Below, one piece after another: positions 52,846 through 62,334 of a DNA stretch of 64,000 nucleotides. Below the pieces are notes generated by a model. The model did not search any database and had not been told where the DNA came from. It saw nothing but the letters and a program-made list of their open reading frames with translations. The stretch comes from Actinospica sp035493475. Its GTDB lineage: Bacteria; Actinomycetota; Actinomycetes; Streptomycetales; Catenulisporaceae. The position numbers and the translations under genes were made by a program. Location: positions 3,868-67,867 of the forward strand of contig DATJIF010000044.1 of NCBI GenBank assembly GCA_035493475.1, given 5' to 3'. Positions within the stretch are counted from its first letter, which is position 1. The number at the start of each line of letters is the position of its first letter.

Positions 52846-54024
52846 ATGCGAACTTTGGTGAAGAGCGCGGCTGTCGCGGCTCTGTCGGTCGTCTGCGTTG
52901 CCACCGCGGCATTTCCCGCGATGGCGGCCGCCGGCACGGTGAGTGCGCCGACGTTGCCGGAGCCGACGGGGGCTTATCGGGTGGGCGTGCAGGATGTTTA
53001 TCTCGCGGACCACTCTCGGCCGGATCCTTGGAATCCGCCGCAGTCTTATCGGGAGTTGATGATCAGCGTCGTTTATCCGGCGCGGGGTGATGTTTCGGCG
53101 TATCGGCGGGAGCCTTTGATGACGGCGGGGGTGAGTGACGGATTCAATCAGCTTGCGGCGCCGGGGAATTACGGGATTCCGGGCGGGGTGGACGTCGCGT
53201 GGTCGTCGATCATGACGTATGAGCACGAGGGGGCGCCGGTCGCTTCGGGGCGGCATCCGGTGGTGTTGTATTCGCCGGGGGCGGGGGATGTGCGGTCGTG
53301 GGATTCGGTGCTGGTCGATCAGTTGGCCAGTGAGGGGTACGTCGTGGTGACTATTGATCCGACTTATGAGGCTTCAGCGGTTCAGTTCCCGGGCGGCGTC
53401 GTCGAAAGTAATCTGCTCGCCTGGTATGCGAAGGCTCAGCAGGCGGGGACGGTGCCGGAGTTCCTCAAGCAGGTCGTGGACACGCGCGTGGCGGATACGG
53501 AGTACGTGCTCGACTCGCTGGATCGGCTGCCGGACGGGCTTGCGGACGCGGTGGACGTGCATCGCGTGGGGATGTTCGGGCAGTCGGCCGGGGGATTCAC
53601 GGCGCTGTCGACGATGTACCAGGACCATCGGGTGCGGTCCGGTATAGACATGGACGGGACGCTCGAGTACAACGACGGGGATCCGAGCGACAGCAACTTC
53701 TCGCCGGTCGCGCAGCATGGGCTGTCCGCGCCGTTCCTGCTGCTCGGCAGTGATTCGAAGGGGGCGTGCACGGCGGCGGAGGATCCGTCGTGTGCCGCGG
53801 TCCTGAAGCACAGCACCGGTTGGCACGCCGCCATCACGCTGCCGGGGACCTCGCACGGATCGTTCACCGACGCCGAGGTGCTGATGCCGCAGTTGGCCGC
53901 GCGCTATCCGGCGATCGACAAGACGACGGTGGCGGGGGACGTCGGGTCGACGCCGCCCGCCACCGTCCTGGCCGAGGAGGAATCCATCATCTCCGGCTTC
54001 TTCGGTGCGACGCTCAGCCCTTGA
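52846..54024 (+). CDS. Secreted alpha/beta-hydrolase, PAF-acetylhydrolase-like
   Basis: A 392-residue protein with signal peptide (AFPAMAAAG, ~residue 28). The nucleophile elbow is GMFGQSAGGF (GxSxG) and a likely catalytic His is in LPGTSHGSFTD. VVLYSPGAGDVRSWDSVLVD and the oxyanion-region order match platelet-activating-factor acetylhydrolase-like hydrolases. The natural ester is not predictable. Codon use is less GC-rich at third positions than in its neighbours, hinting at separate acquisition. Its 3' end overlaps the convergent permease by 11 bp. Confidence 0.75.
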   Translation: MRTLVKSAAVAALSVVCVATAAFPAMAAAGTVSAPTLPEPTGAYRVGVQDVYLADHSRPDPWNPPQSYRELMISVVYPARGDVSAYRREPLMTAGVSDGFNQLAAPGNYGIPGGVDVAWSSIMTYEHEGAPVASGRHPVVLYSPGAGDVRSWDSVLVDQLASEGYVVVTIDPTYEASAVQFPGGVVESNLLAWYAKAQQAGTVPEFLKQVVDTRVADTEYVLDSLDRLPDGLADAVDVHRVGMFGQSAGGFTALSTMYQDHRVRSGIDMDGTLEYNDGDPSDSNFSPVAQHGLSAPFLLLGSDSKGACTAAEDPSCAAVLKHSTGWHAAITLPGTSHGSFTDAEVLMPQLAARYPAIDKTTVAGDVGSTPPATVLAEEESIISGFFGATLSP

Positions 54025-54907
54025 GGCTGCCCGCCGTCAGGCCGGACATGATGCTGCGCTGGAAGACCAGGAAGAACAGGATCGTCGGGATCGCGGCGAT
54101 CGCCAGCGAGGCCATCAGGATGTTCTCCGGGATGCCGTCGCCGGTCAGGTTCAGCAGGCCGGTGTTGACGGTCATCTTGGTCGGGTCGGTGAGCACCAGC
54201 AGCGGCCAGAGCACGTCCTTCCACACCGCGACCGTGCCGAAGATGGACACCACGCCGAGGATCGGCCGGGACATCGGCAGCACGATCGACCAGAGTGCTC
54301 GCAGCGGCCCGGCGCCGTCGATCGCGGCCGCCGCGAGCAGCTCCTCCGGGATCGAGTCGAAGAACCGCTTGAGCAGGAAGATGTTGAAGCCGTTGGCGAC
54401 GGCCGGCAGCCAGATGGCCATCGGCGAGTTGATCAGGTTCAGGTGCAGCACCGGGATGTTGATCGCGGTCAGGTAGTTCGGGATCACCAGGACCGTGGCC
54501 GGGATCATCAGCGTGGCCAGCATCAGCGCCAGCACGAGGTTGCCGAGCACCGGCCGCAGCTTGGAGAGCGCGTACGCCGCCGCGACGTCGAACACCAGCT
54601 GCAGCGCCAGCGCGCCGGCCGCGTAGTACGTGGTGTTCAGGATGTACCGGCCGAGGTTGAAGTCCGACCACGCGGTCGAGTAGTTGTGGAAGTCCAGGGA
54701 GTGCGGAATCAACGTCGGCGGGCTTTGCAGCACCTCCGAGGCCGATTTCAGGCCGCTGGTGAAGACCCAGTAGAGCGGGAACAGGAACACCACCGCGAAC
54801 ACCACGATGGTCGCGACCAGCAGCACCCAGTAGATCCGCCGGGCGAGCGGCCGGTTGAGCTGGGCCCTGGATATCAGGGTCCGGGACTGTGCGTCGAAGG
54901 CCGACAT
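54014..54907 (-). CDS. Sugar ABC transporter permease, MalG type
   Basis: A 297-residue permease with about six membrane helices. The EAA loop AAAAIDGAGPLRALWSIVLP contacts the ATPase. It lies 4 bp after the MalF-type gene. No ATPase gene is present in the operon, so a shared MsiK-type ATPase encoded elsewhere is likely, as in Streptomyces. Confidence 0.9.
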   Translation of the reverse strand: MSAFDAQSRTLISRAQLNRPLARRIYWVLLVATIVVFAVVFLFPLYWVFTSGLKSASEVLQSPPTLIPHSLDFHNYSTAWSDFNLGRYILNTTYYAAGALALQLVFDVAAAYALSKLRPVLGNLVLALMLATLMIPATVLVIPNYLTAINIPVLHLNLINSPMAIWLPAVANGFNIFLLKRFFDSIPEELLAAAAIDGAGPLRALWSIVLPMSRPILGVVSIFGTVAVWKDVLWPLLVLTDPTKMTVNTGLLNLTGDGIPENILMASLAIAAIPTILFFLVFQRSIMSGLTAGSLKG

Positions 54908-54910
54908 CCG

Positions 54911-55879
54911 CTACTCCTCACCACGCCGGTTGAGCCACAGGTACGCCCCGGAGAACAGGCCGAGGACGAGCAGCAGCACCGTGCCGATCGCCGCGGAGCC
55001 GCCGAAGTTGTTGAAGTTCGTCGCGTCCTGGTACACGAGGTAGACCAGCGTTCCGGTGCCGTTCGCCCCGCCGGTGAGCACCAGCGATTCGGTGAACGTC
55101 TGCATCGTGGCCACGATCTGGAGCAGCAGCATCAGCGAGAGGATCAGCCGGGTCTGCGGGATGGTCACGTGCCAGACCCGCTTGAGGATGCCCGCCCCGT
55201 CCAGCTCGGCCGCCTCGTACAGCTCGCCGGGGATCCCCTGGAGCGCGGCCATGTAGATCAGCACGCCGCTGCCCATGTTGCTCCACGTGGAGAAGATCAC
55301 CATGCACAGGATGACGAAGGTGTTGTTCGAGGACTGCAGCCAGGTGGACGTCGGCAGGTGCAGATCGTGCAGCACCGCGTTGAACAGGCCGCTGTTGTCC
55401 GGGGTGTAGAACCACTTCCACAGGAACGCGGCGGCCACCGGCGGCAGCATCACGGGAAGGTAGACCAGCAGCCGGAAGTACCACGCGGCGTGCCGGAACT
55501 CGTTGAGGCCGACCGCGAGCACGAAGGGCACCGCGTACCCGAAGATCAGCGCGAGGCCGGTGAACACGAGCGTGACCCGCACCGAGGTCCAGAAGTTCGG
55601 GTCGTTGAGCATGTGCTCGTAGTTGCGCCAGCCGCCCCAGCCCTCGCTCTGGCCGACGAGGTTCAGGTGCTGGAAGCTGAGCAGGATCTCGTGGATCATC
55701 GGATACCAGGACCACAGCGCGAAGCAGATGATCGCGCCGGCCAGGAACAGGTACCCGGTCAGGCTGCGTCGCACCCGGCGGCCGAGACCGGGCCCGCGCC
55801 GGACGTCGCGCGCCGGATCCGGCCTGCCCGCTCCCGGCAGGCCGCGCGCCCGGGCGCGGGAAACGTTGATGGTCGCCAT
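54911..55879 (-). CDS. Sugar ABC transporter permease, MalF type
   Basis: A 322-residue permease with a basic cytosolic N-terminus (~38 residues), six membrane helices and the EAA motif EAAELDGAGILKRVWHVTIP. It pairs with the MalG-type subunit. It is separated from the upstream binding-protein gene by a gap with a 16-bp hairpin. Confidence 0.9.
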   Translation of the reverse strand: MATINVSRARARGLPGAGRPDPARDVRRGPGLGRRVRRSLTGYLFLAGAIICFALWSWYPMIHEILLSFQHLNLVGQSEGWGGWRNYEHMLNDPNFWTSVRVTLVFTGLALIFGYAVPFVLAVGLNEFRHAAWYFRLLVYLPVMLPPVAAAFLWKWFYTPDNSGLFNAVLHDLHLPTSTWLQSSNNTFVILCMVIFSTWSNMGSGVLIYMAALQGIPGELYEAAELDGAGILKRVWHVTIPQTRLILSLMLLLQIVATMQTFTESLVLTGGANGTGTLVYLVYQDATNFNNFGGSAAIGTVLLLVLGLFSGAYLWLNRRGEE

Positions 55880-55914
55880 CGAAGCTGCACTTCCGCTCTT
55901 GTGAGACGCCGGGC

Positions 55915-55951
55915 GCCGTTCCCGCCGGAGTGCGCCTCCGGCGGGAACGGC
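55915..55951 (-). terminator. Strong intercistronic hairpin between binding protein and permeases
   Basis: A 16-bp perfect stem GCCGTTCCCGCCGGAG / CTCCGGCGGGAACGGC with a 5-nt loop lies 18 bp after the binding-protein stop and has no T run. It probably attenuates read-through and protects the upstream mRNA, giving more binding protein than permease. Confidence 0.78.
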
Positions 55952-55968
55952 CGCGTGGACCGCCTGGG

Positions 55969-57369
55969 CTACTGGTTCTGCAGGATCTCGTTCGTCGCCG
56001 AGTTGAACGTGTCGAGCAGTTGCTGCAGGTTCGCGTTCGGGTTCGTCAGCGCGGCGTACATCGCCTTGTCGCCCTGCGCGTAGATGGCCTGCGCCTGCGG
56101 CGGCTCGATGACCAGCTGCATGTTCGACAGTGCCTGCGTGTACGCGGAGAAGTTCGCCGAGGGCACGTTGGCCGACGCCTTCTCGTCCGCGGCGGCCTGC
56201 GTGTCGGCGGCGGAGCCCGCGGTGAACAGGTCCGGCTCAGGCAGACCGACCGGCTGTCCGGCCTTGGCGGTGCGGGCGTAGTTGAACTGGCCCTCGTTCG
56301 GCGTCAGGAACTCGAAGTTCAGGAACTTGATGCCGGCCTTGATCTGCGCCGGGGTGTCCTTCTTGTTGAACATGTAGCCGTCACCGCCGAGCAGCGTCGC
56401 GGTCGGGCCGCTCACCCCGGGCAGCGGCGCCATCGCGATGTTGGTGTAGGGCGTGTTGTACGTGGCGTGCATGTTGGTGACGGTGTCCGGCGCACCCATG
56501 TACATGCCGAGCTTGCCGGTGCTCATGATCTGCTGCGGGTCCTGCCAGGCGAGGCCCTGCTTGGTGCCCATGTCGTTGTCCACGAAGCGCATCTGGTGCA
56601 GCGCCTGGAGCACGGACAGGCCGGTGCTGTCGTTGAACGCGGCCTTCACGTCGCTGCCGCTGCCGCTGACCATCTGGCCGCCGCGGGAGAACAGTTCGGC
56701 CGCGAAGTGCCAGCCGCCGGTGTTCTGCGAGCTGAGGTCCACGTAGCCGATGTAGCCGGGGCCGAGCGCGCTGATCTTCTTGGCGTCCGCCTCGACGTCG
56801 GCCCAGGTGGCCGGCGGGCTGGCGATCCCGGCCTTCTGGAACAGGGTCGTGTTGTAGACCAGGCCCTCGGAGTAGTTGTTCACCGGGATGCCGTACAGGT
56901 CGCCGGAGCTCGCGTTGCCCTGCCGGTACACGTTCAGCAGCTGCGGCAGGATGCTGCTCTCGTTCGCGATCTGGCTGACGTAGGACTGGATGTCAGCGGC
57001 CTGACCCGCGGCGATGACGTTCGCCGGGTCGGTGAACGCGGTGTAGAAGACGTTGTCCTCGGTGCCGGCGGCGAGCTGCGCGGTGAACTTGGCGGGCACC
57101 TCGCAGGGGTTCGCGTCGTCGCCCTTGACCGTGATGCCGGGGTTCGCCTTCTCGAACGCGGCGATGTCGTCGAGGAAGAACTGCCGCTGGGCCTTCTGCG
57201 TGGTCGGCGGTTCGCATCCGACGGTGATCGTCACCGGGCCGGAGGCGTTGTCCGAACTGCCGGAGCCGCTGCTGCTCGAGCAGGCCGCGACGGGTAGAGC
57301 CAATGCCGCTGCCGCGGCGATCGCCACCGTGCGGCGTATGCCGGCACCTCGGCGGACCGTTCTTTTCAT
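55969..57369 (-). CDS. Lipoprotein sugar-binding protein, MalE type
   Basis: 466 residues from ATG 57369 (RBS GGAAGG). The lipobox is VAACSSSS after a basic N-terminus. Family 1 solute-binding fold: FEKANPGITVKGDD, GIPVNNYSEGLVYN and GGDGYMFNKKDTPAQIKAG. It is encoded next to MalF/MalG permeases and divergent from a GH13 alpha-glucosidase. The ligand is therefore probably an alpha-glucan oligosaccharide; with GH87 downstream, nigero-oligosaccharides are a good candidate. Confidence 0.9.
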   Translation of the reverse strand: MKRTVRRGAGIRRTVAIAAAAALALPVAACSSSSGSGSSDNASGPVTITVGCEPPTTQKAQRQFFLDDIAAFEKANPGITVKGDDANPCEVPAKFTAQLAAGTEDNVFYTAFTDPANVIAAGQAADIQSYVSQIANESSILPQLLNVYRQGNASSGDLYGIPVNNYSEGLVYNTTLFQKAGIASPPATWADVEADAKKISALGPGYIGYVDLSSQNTGGWHFAAELFSRGGQMVSGSGSDVKAAFNDSTGLSVLQALHQMRFVDNDMGTKQGLAWQDPQQIMSTGKLGMYMGAPDTVTNMHATYNTPYTNIAMAPLPGVSGPTATLLGGDGYMFNKKDTPAQIKAGIKFLNFEFLTPNEGQFNYARTAKAGQPVGLPEPDLFTAGSAADTQAAADEKASANVPSANFSAYTQALSNMQLVIEPPQAQAIYAQGDKAMYAALTNPNANLQQLLDTFNSATNEILQNQ

Positions 57370-57705
57370 GGATCTGCCTTCCCTCACTGGACAACGAACG
57401 ACTGTGGTCTTGCCCCGGGTGCGTTCACCGTACTGACCCGGACATGGCTTCGCAAGATAGCGATGAAAACTCGCAACGACACGACTTGATTACGACGATC
57501 AAGGACGCAGTGCCGGTAAGCGGTGCTTCCTGCGGCGTTCTCGTGACGGCGGGTCAGGACTCAATATCTGTGAGCCGATCAACGGTTCGGGAAAGCTGGC
57601 AAGCTGAGATCTAGTTTTTGCAGCAGTCATGCAGATCTCTTGCGGGCTTGAGTGGTCCCATGTACGTTGTGCGCAATCGGCACGCGAGCAGAGAAGGAGC
57701 CCTCC
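57370..57705. promoter_or_regulatory. Divergent promoter region with MalR-like TTGC motifs
   Basis: The 336-bp gap between the MalE-type gene and the GH13 gene holds no gene. On the binding-protein side CTTGCGAAG (complement of 57448-57456) and TTGCGAG occur. On the GH13 side TTTTTGCAG (57615-57623) and TCTTGCGGG (57638-57646) occur. These recall the CTTGCAG elements of Streptomyces MalR promoters. Exact boundaries are uncertain. Confidence 0.45.
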
Positions 57706-59340
57706 GTGACTCTCCAGTGGTGGCGCGACGCGGTCACCTACCAGGTGTACGTGCGCAGCTTCGCGGACGGGAACGGCGACGGCGTGGGGGACCTGCGCGG
57801 GATCCGGTCCCGCCTGCGTTACCTGGCCGACCTCGGGATCGACGCGATCTGGCTCAATCCCTGGTATCCCTCGCCCATGGCGGACGGCGGCTACGACGTC
57901 TCGGACTACCGGGACATCGATCCCGACTTCGGCACGCTCGACGAGGCCGACGCGCTGATCGACGAGGCGCACGAACTCGGCATCCGCGTCATCATCGACA
58001 TCGTGCCCAACCACGTGTCGGACCAGCACGTGTGGTTCCAGGCGGCGCTCAAGGCCGGGCCGCGGTCCCCGGAACGGGCGCGCTTCTGGTTCCGGCCCGG
58101 GCGCGGACCCGGCGGCGACCAGCCGCCGAACAACTGGGTCTCGCACTTCGGCGGCCCGGCCTGGAGCCGGATCACCGAGCCGGACGGCACGCCGGGGCAG
58201 TGGTACCTGCACCTGTTCGCGGACGCGCAGCCGGACCTGAACTGGGAGCAGCCGGACGTACGCGAGGAGCACCTCAGCATCCTGCGCTTCTGGTTCGACC
58301 GCGGCGCCGACGGGATCCGGATCGACTCGGCCGCGATCCTGGTCAAGGACCCGTTCCTGGCCGACCTCGACCCGGACGCGCCGGAGGGGGCCCCGCACCC
58401 GTACACCGACCGGGACGGCATCCACGAGATCTACCAGGAGTGGCGCCGGATCGCCGACTCCTACCCGGAGCCCAAGGCGCTGATCGGCGAGGTGTGGATG
58501 CCCGACCCGCAGCGCTTCGCGATGTACCTGCGGCCCAACGAGATCCACACCGCCTTCAACTTCTCGTTCCTGTCCTGCCCCTGGGCCCCGGCCGACCTGC
58601 GCAAGGTGATCGACGAGACGATCGCCGCGCACGAGCCGGTGGGCGCCCCGGCCACCTGGGTGCTGTCCAACCACGACGTGACCCGGCACGTGACCCGCTA
58701 CGGCCGCGCCGACACCAGCTTCGCCTTCGCCACCCGCAGCTTCGACACGCCGGTGGACCTGGAACTCGGCACCCGCCGGGCCCGCGCGGCCGCGCTGCTC
58801 AGCCTGTCGCTGCCCGGATCCGCGTACGTCTACCAGGGCGAGGAGCTCGGCCTGTGGGAGGTCGAGGACATCCCGGACGAGCACAAGCACGACCAGATGT
58901 TCTTCCGCACCAACGGGGTCGACCCCGGACGCGACGGCTGCCGGGTGCCGCTGCCGTGGTCCGGTGCACAGCCGCCCTTCGGTTTCAGCCCGCCCGACGC
59001 GACCGCCGAGCCCTGGCTCGCGGAGCAGCCCGCGGGCTGGGACCGGATGACGGTCGAGGCGCAGCAGGGCGATCCGGGCTCGATGCTCGAGCTCTACCGC
59101 GACGCCCTGCGGCTGCGGCGCACGACCGGGGGCCTCGGCACGGACCGGGAGCCGCTGCGCTGGCTGCCCTCGGAGCCCGAGGTCCTGGCGTACCGGCGCG
59201 GCGAGGACTTCGCCTGCGTGCTCAACTTCGGGCCCGACGCCGCCCCGCTGCCGCCGCACGAAGAGATCCTGCTCGCCAGCGGCCCGCTCGCGGACGGCCG
59301 GCTTCCGTCCGACACCGCCGTCTGGCTCCGACTGCACTGA
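57706..59340 (+). CDS. GH13 alpha-glucosidase
   Basis: 544 residues from GTG 57706 (RBS GAAGGAG), no signal peptide, so intracellular. The GH13 catalytic triad is visible: nucleophile Asp207 in GADGIRIDSAA, acid Glu262 in LIGEVWMPD and transition-state Asp324 in LSNHDVTRH. Region I is DIVPNHVSD. The oligo-1,6-/alpha-glucosidase type of GH13 fits. It would hydrolyse imported alpha-glucosides. It lies 15 bp before the GH87 gene. Confidence 0.92.
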   Translation: MTLQWWRDAVTYQVYVRSFADGNGDGVGDLRGIRSRLRYLADLGIDAIWLNPWYPSPMADGGYDVSDYRDIDPDFGTLDEADALIDEAHELGIRVIIDIVPNHVSDQHVWFQAALKAGPRSPERARFWFRPGRGPGGDQPPNNWVSHFGGPAWSRITEPDGTPGQWYLHLFADAQPDLNWEQPDVREEHLSILRFWFDRGADGIRIDSAAILVKDPFLADLDPDAPEGAPHPYTDRDGIHEIYQEWRRIADSYPEPKALIGEVWMPDPQRFAMYLRPNEIHTAFNFSFLSCPWAPADLRKVIDETIAAHEPVGAPATWVLSNHDVTRHVTRYGRADTSFAFATRSFDTPVDLELGTRRARAAALLSLSLPGSAYVYQGEELGLWEVEDIPDEHKHDQMFFRTNGVDPGRDGCRVPLPWSGAQPPFGFSPPDATAEPWLAEQPAGWDRMTVEAQQGDPGSMLELYRDALRLRRTTGGLGTDREPLRWLPSEPEVLAYRRGEDFACVLNFGPDAAPLPPHEEILLASGPLADGRLPSDTAVWLRLH

Positions 59341-59355
59341 CTCGATGGAGAGTAG

Positions 59356-61143
59356 ATGCGATCACGACTCAGATTCATAGGCGCACTGGCGATCGCGACG
59401 ACGGGAGTGGCCGCGATCGGTGCGGGCAACGCGTCGGCGACCACGCCCACGTCCGCGCCGCGCTCCGCCTTCGACGCGTCCTACGACGGCGGCGCAAGCG
59501 TGCCGGGGCTGGTCGGCGAATACCTCGCGACCGGCCCGAACGCCGGCACGAACGGTTCGGTGATCGGCCCCGACTACACACAGGGGACGCTCGCCTCCGA
59601 GGCCGTCGGACGCCAGGCGGTCCAGCTCACCGCATCCGGCCAGTACGTGCAGTTCACGTTGTCCCGCAACGCGAACGCGGTCGACGTCGACTACGCGCTG
59701 CCGCAGGGGAGCAGCGGGACACTGTCGGTCTACGTCAACGGCCACAAGGTCAACGAACTGCAGCTGACCGCGGCCTACAGCTATACAGACACCCCGCAGA
59801 TCTACGGCAGCAAGACGCACCATTTCTTCAACGACGCGCGGCTGTTGTTCGGCACGGAGCTGCACCGCGGCGACACAGTCCGCCTTCAGGCCGACGCGAG
59901 CGACACCGCGCTGCCGTACACGATCAACCTGGCCGACTTCTACCAGGTCGCACCGCCGACGCGGCAGCCCGCGCGCTCCATATCAGTGGTCAGCGAGGGT
60001 GCGGACCCGACCGGCGCGACCGACTCGTCCGCCGCGTTCGCGAAGGCGATCAGCGACGCGAACGCCCGGCACGAGGCTGTGTGGATTCCCGCCGGTGACT
60101 TTGCGATCGGCACCGCGTTGCAGATCGACAGCGCCACGATCGTCGGCGCGGGCAACTGGTACTCGCACGTCCGCTCCAACGAGTTCATCGACAATCCGAG
60201 CGTCGTTCCGGGACCGGTGAACCTCAGTGGATTCGCCATCCTCGGTGACACGGTCGGCCGCCACGACGACAGCACGGCGAACGCGATCAACGGTTCGCTC
60301 GGAACCGGCTCCGTTGTCAACAACCTGTGGATCCAGAACACGAACGTCGGCCTCTGGCTCCAGTACGGCAACACCCGTGATGTCGTGCAGAACTCGGTGA
60401 TCCTGGACACCGACGCGGACGGCCTCAACCTCAACGGCAACGCGACCGGCGTCGTCGTGCGGAACAACTTCGTCCGGAACACCGGCGACGACGAGCTCGC
60501 GATCTGGTCGTACCCGGCCGTCGACTCGCACGACGTGTTCGCCTGGAACACCGTCGAGCAGTCGAACCTCGCCAACGGCATAGCCGAGTACGGCGGCACG
60601 GACAACACGATCACGCACAACGTGATCGCCGACTCCAACGCTCTCGGCAGCGGCCTGACGATCTCCAACGAGCAGTTCGCCAGCCCGGGCTTCACCACCC
60701 TCGCCGGAACCATCGACGTCAGCCACGACACGGTGATCCGCGCCGGAGCGATGAACCCGAACTGGGGCCACCCGATGAGCGCCGTCCAGATCGACGCGTA
60801 CGACTACGCGATCAGCAACGTCGCCCTGAACCTCAGCGACCTCAACGTCTTCGACACGCCCTACAGCGTCTTCGAACTCGTATCCGGAGACGGCACCGGC
60901 CTGCCGATCACCGGCCTGCGCATCACGAACGTGAACATCGTGAACGTGGGCACGGTCGTCTTCCAGGGCGAGACGCAGGGTTCCGCCTACGTGGCCGGCG
61001 TGCACGCGACGGGCGTCGGTGTGGCCGGGACCGTGCAGGACCAGTATCCGCCCGCGACCCCGCAGTTCCAGTTCCAGACCGGTCCGGGCAACAGCGGTTG
61101 GAGTCTGACTCCGACGCTCAACTACTTCCCCAGCCCGAACTAG
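59356..61143 (+). CDS. Secreted GH87-like alpha-1,3-glucanase / mycodextranase
   Basis: A 595-residue protein with a signal peptide (GNASATTP, ~residue 28). An N-terminal CBM35-like module (~40-200) is followed by a parallel beta-helix (~205-590). The blocks SVVSEGADPTGATDSSAAFA, LDTDADGLNLNGNATGV and FVRNTGDDELAIWSY match GH87, with the clustered Asp residues as the expected catalytic acids. Members split alpha-1,3-glucan of fungal walls or alternating nigeran. It is in an apparent operon with GH13 and divergent from the MalE-type importer, forming an alpha-glucan utilisation set. Confidence 0.82.
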   Translation: MRSRLRFIGALAIATTGVAAIGAGNASATTPTSAPRSAFDASYDGGASVPGLVGEYLATGPNAGTNGSVIGPDYTQGTLASEAVGRQAVQLTASGQYVQFTLSRNANAVDVDYALPQGSSGTLSVYVNGHKVNELQLTAAYSYTDTPQIYGSKTHHFFNDARLLFGTELHRGDTVRLQADASDTALPYTINLADFYQVAPPTRQPARSISVVSEGADPTGATDSSAAFAKAISDANARHEAVWIPAGDFAIGTALQIDSATIVGAGNWYSHVRSNEFIDNPSVVPGPVNLSGFAILGDTVGRHDDSTANAINGSLGTGSVVNNLWIQNTNVGLWLQYGNTRDVVQNSVILDTDADGLNLNGNATGVVVRNNFVRNTGDDELAIWSYPAVDSHDVFAWNTVEQSNLANGIAEYGGTDNTITHNVIADSNALGSGLTISNEQFASPGFTTLAGTIDVSHDTVIRAGAMNPNWGHPMSAVQIDAYDYAISNVALNLSDLNVFDTPYSVFELVSGDGTGLPITGLRITNVNIVNVGTVVFQGETQGSAYVAGVHATGVGVAGTVQDQYPPATPQFQFQTGPGNSGWSLTPTLNYFPSPN

Positions 61144-61166
61144 GCAGGGCTCGGAGAAGGGTCGAC

Positions 61167-61201
61167 GGTCGGGAGTCTGTTGAGGGTGCGGACTCCCGAC
61201 C
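61167..61201. terminator. Hairpin between convergent GH87 and hypothetical gene
   Basis: GGTCGGGAGTC (61167-61177) pairs with GACTCCCGACC (61191-61201), an 11-bp perfect stem with a 13-nt loop. It probably serves both genes. Confidence 0.65.
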
Positions 61202-61210
61202 TGTCGGCCG

Positions 61211-61238
61211 CCAAGCACCAAGCACCAAGCACCAAGCA
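61211..61238. repeat. Four tandem CCAAGCA heptamers
   Basis: Exactly four copies of CCAAGCA run up to the stop codon of the convergent hypothetical gene. Slippage at this site could change copy number without altering either coding sequence. Confidence 0.85.
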
Positions 61239-61886
61239 CTAGTCCCGCTGGAGCACGGTCCCGTAGGGCGCGTCCACCCGCAGCCAGCGGCCGATCCGGG
61301 CGAGCTGCGCCAGCTCCTCGGTCTGCTCCGAGTCCGGGCCGAGGAAGCCGAGCGCCTGCGCGGCGTGCGCGGTCCGCAGCGTCAGCGGCGCCGCATCCGA
61401 ATCAGCCTCCTGCGCCGCCTCGACCGGACGGCTCCAGATCTCCTCGCCGAGCGCGTCCAGGCCCGCGCGGTCCAGTCCCAGCGCGCGGAAGCGGAAGTCC
61501 GCGTTCCCCTGCGCCGCCGCCCGGCCCAGCTCGCGGACGCTGATCAGGCCGACGCGCGTCCAGCCGGTGCGCGGCGGCAGCAGACCGGCCCAGGACGGAC
61601 CGCCGACCATCGTGTCCGGGACGAGCAGTTCGCCCTCGTCCCTCGAGAGGTTGTCCAGCAGCTTCCCGGCGAGCACCGTCACATCGAACGGCTCAGTACC
61701 CTGCTGCAACGCGGACAGCCGCAGCGCCAGCACCGTCTGACCGCCGAACGGGGGACCGCTGTACGCGGCCGCCGCCGGTCCGACGCCGACGAAGCGCACC
61801 ACCGAGCCCTTGTCGAAGTGCAGCAGCCGTTCCAGATAGGCGCCGAGCGCGGCGCCGTCCCGCCTGCTCGCGAACCTGATCAGCAC
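61239..61886 (-). CDS. Conserved hypothetical protein, 215 residues
   Basis: Start GTG 61886 with RBS GGGGGAA. The protein begins LIRFASRRDGAALGAYLERLLHF and has no signal peptide, membrane segment or motif that I recognise. It is the last gene of a minus-strand row ettA-thioesterase-this gene, 12 bp after the thioesterase, and so is probably cotranscribed with them. Confidence 0.65.
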   Translation of the reverse strand: MLIRFASRRDGAALGAYLERLLHFDKGSVVRFVGVGPAAAAYSGPPFGGQTVLALRLSALQQGTEPFDVTVLAGKLLDNLSRDEGELLVPDTMVGGPSWAGLLPPRTGWTRVGLISVRELGRAAAQGNADFRFRALGLDRAGLDALGEEIWSRPVEAAQEADSDAAPLTLRTAHAAQALGFLGPDSEQTEELAQLARIGRWLRVDAPYGTVLQRD

Positions 61887-61898
61887 GAGGAATTCCCC

Positions 61899-62334
61899 CT
61901 ACTCGGCCTGAAGGTACTGCTCCAGATAGAACTTCTCCTCCGGAGCGATCCGGCGCGGACGCTGCTCGGCCAGGTCGTACGGCACCAGCGTGGTCTTCGC
62001 CGTCGCGTACACCGCGTCGTCGTCGCGCACCTCGTAGGCGCAGATGAAGGACGCGACGCTGATCTTCGTCACCCAGATCTCGACCCGCACCGGGGCGGCC
62101 CGGTAGACCAGCGGCCGCCGGTAGTCGATCTCGTGCCGGGCGACGACGGTGCCGAGGCTGAACTTCTCCACCCCGGCCTCCCGCGCGGTCTCGAACATCC
62201 AGTCCACGCGGGCCTGCTCCAGGTACCGCAGATACACCACGTTGTTCACGTGGCCGAAGGAGTCCATGTCCGCCCAGCGCAACGGGCAGAGATAGACGTG
62301 CCGCCGGGCGGTCACGGACGAGCCTTCGACGATC

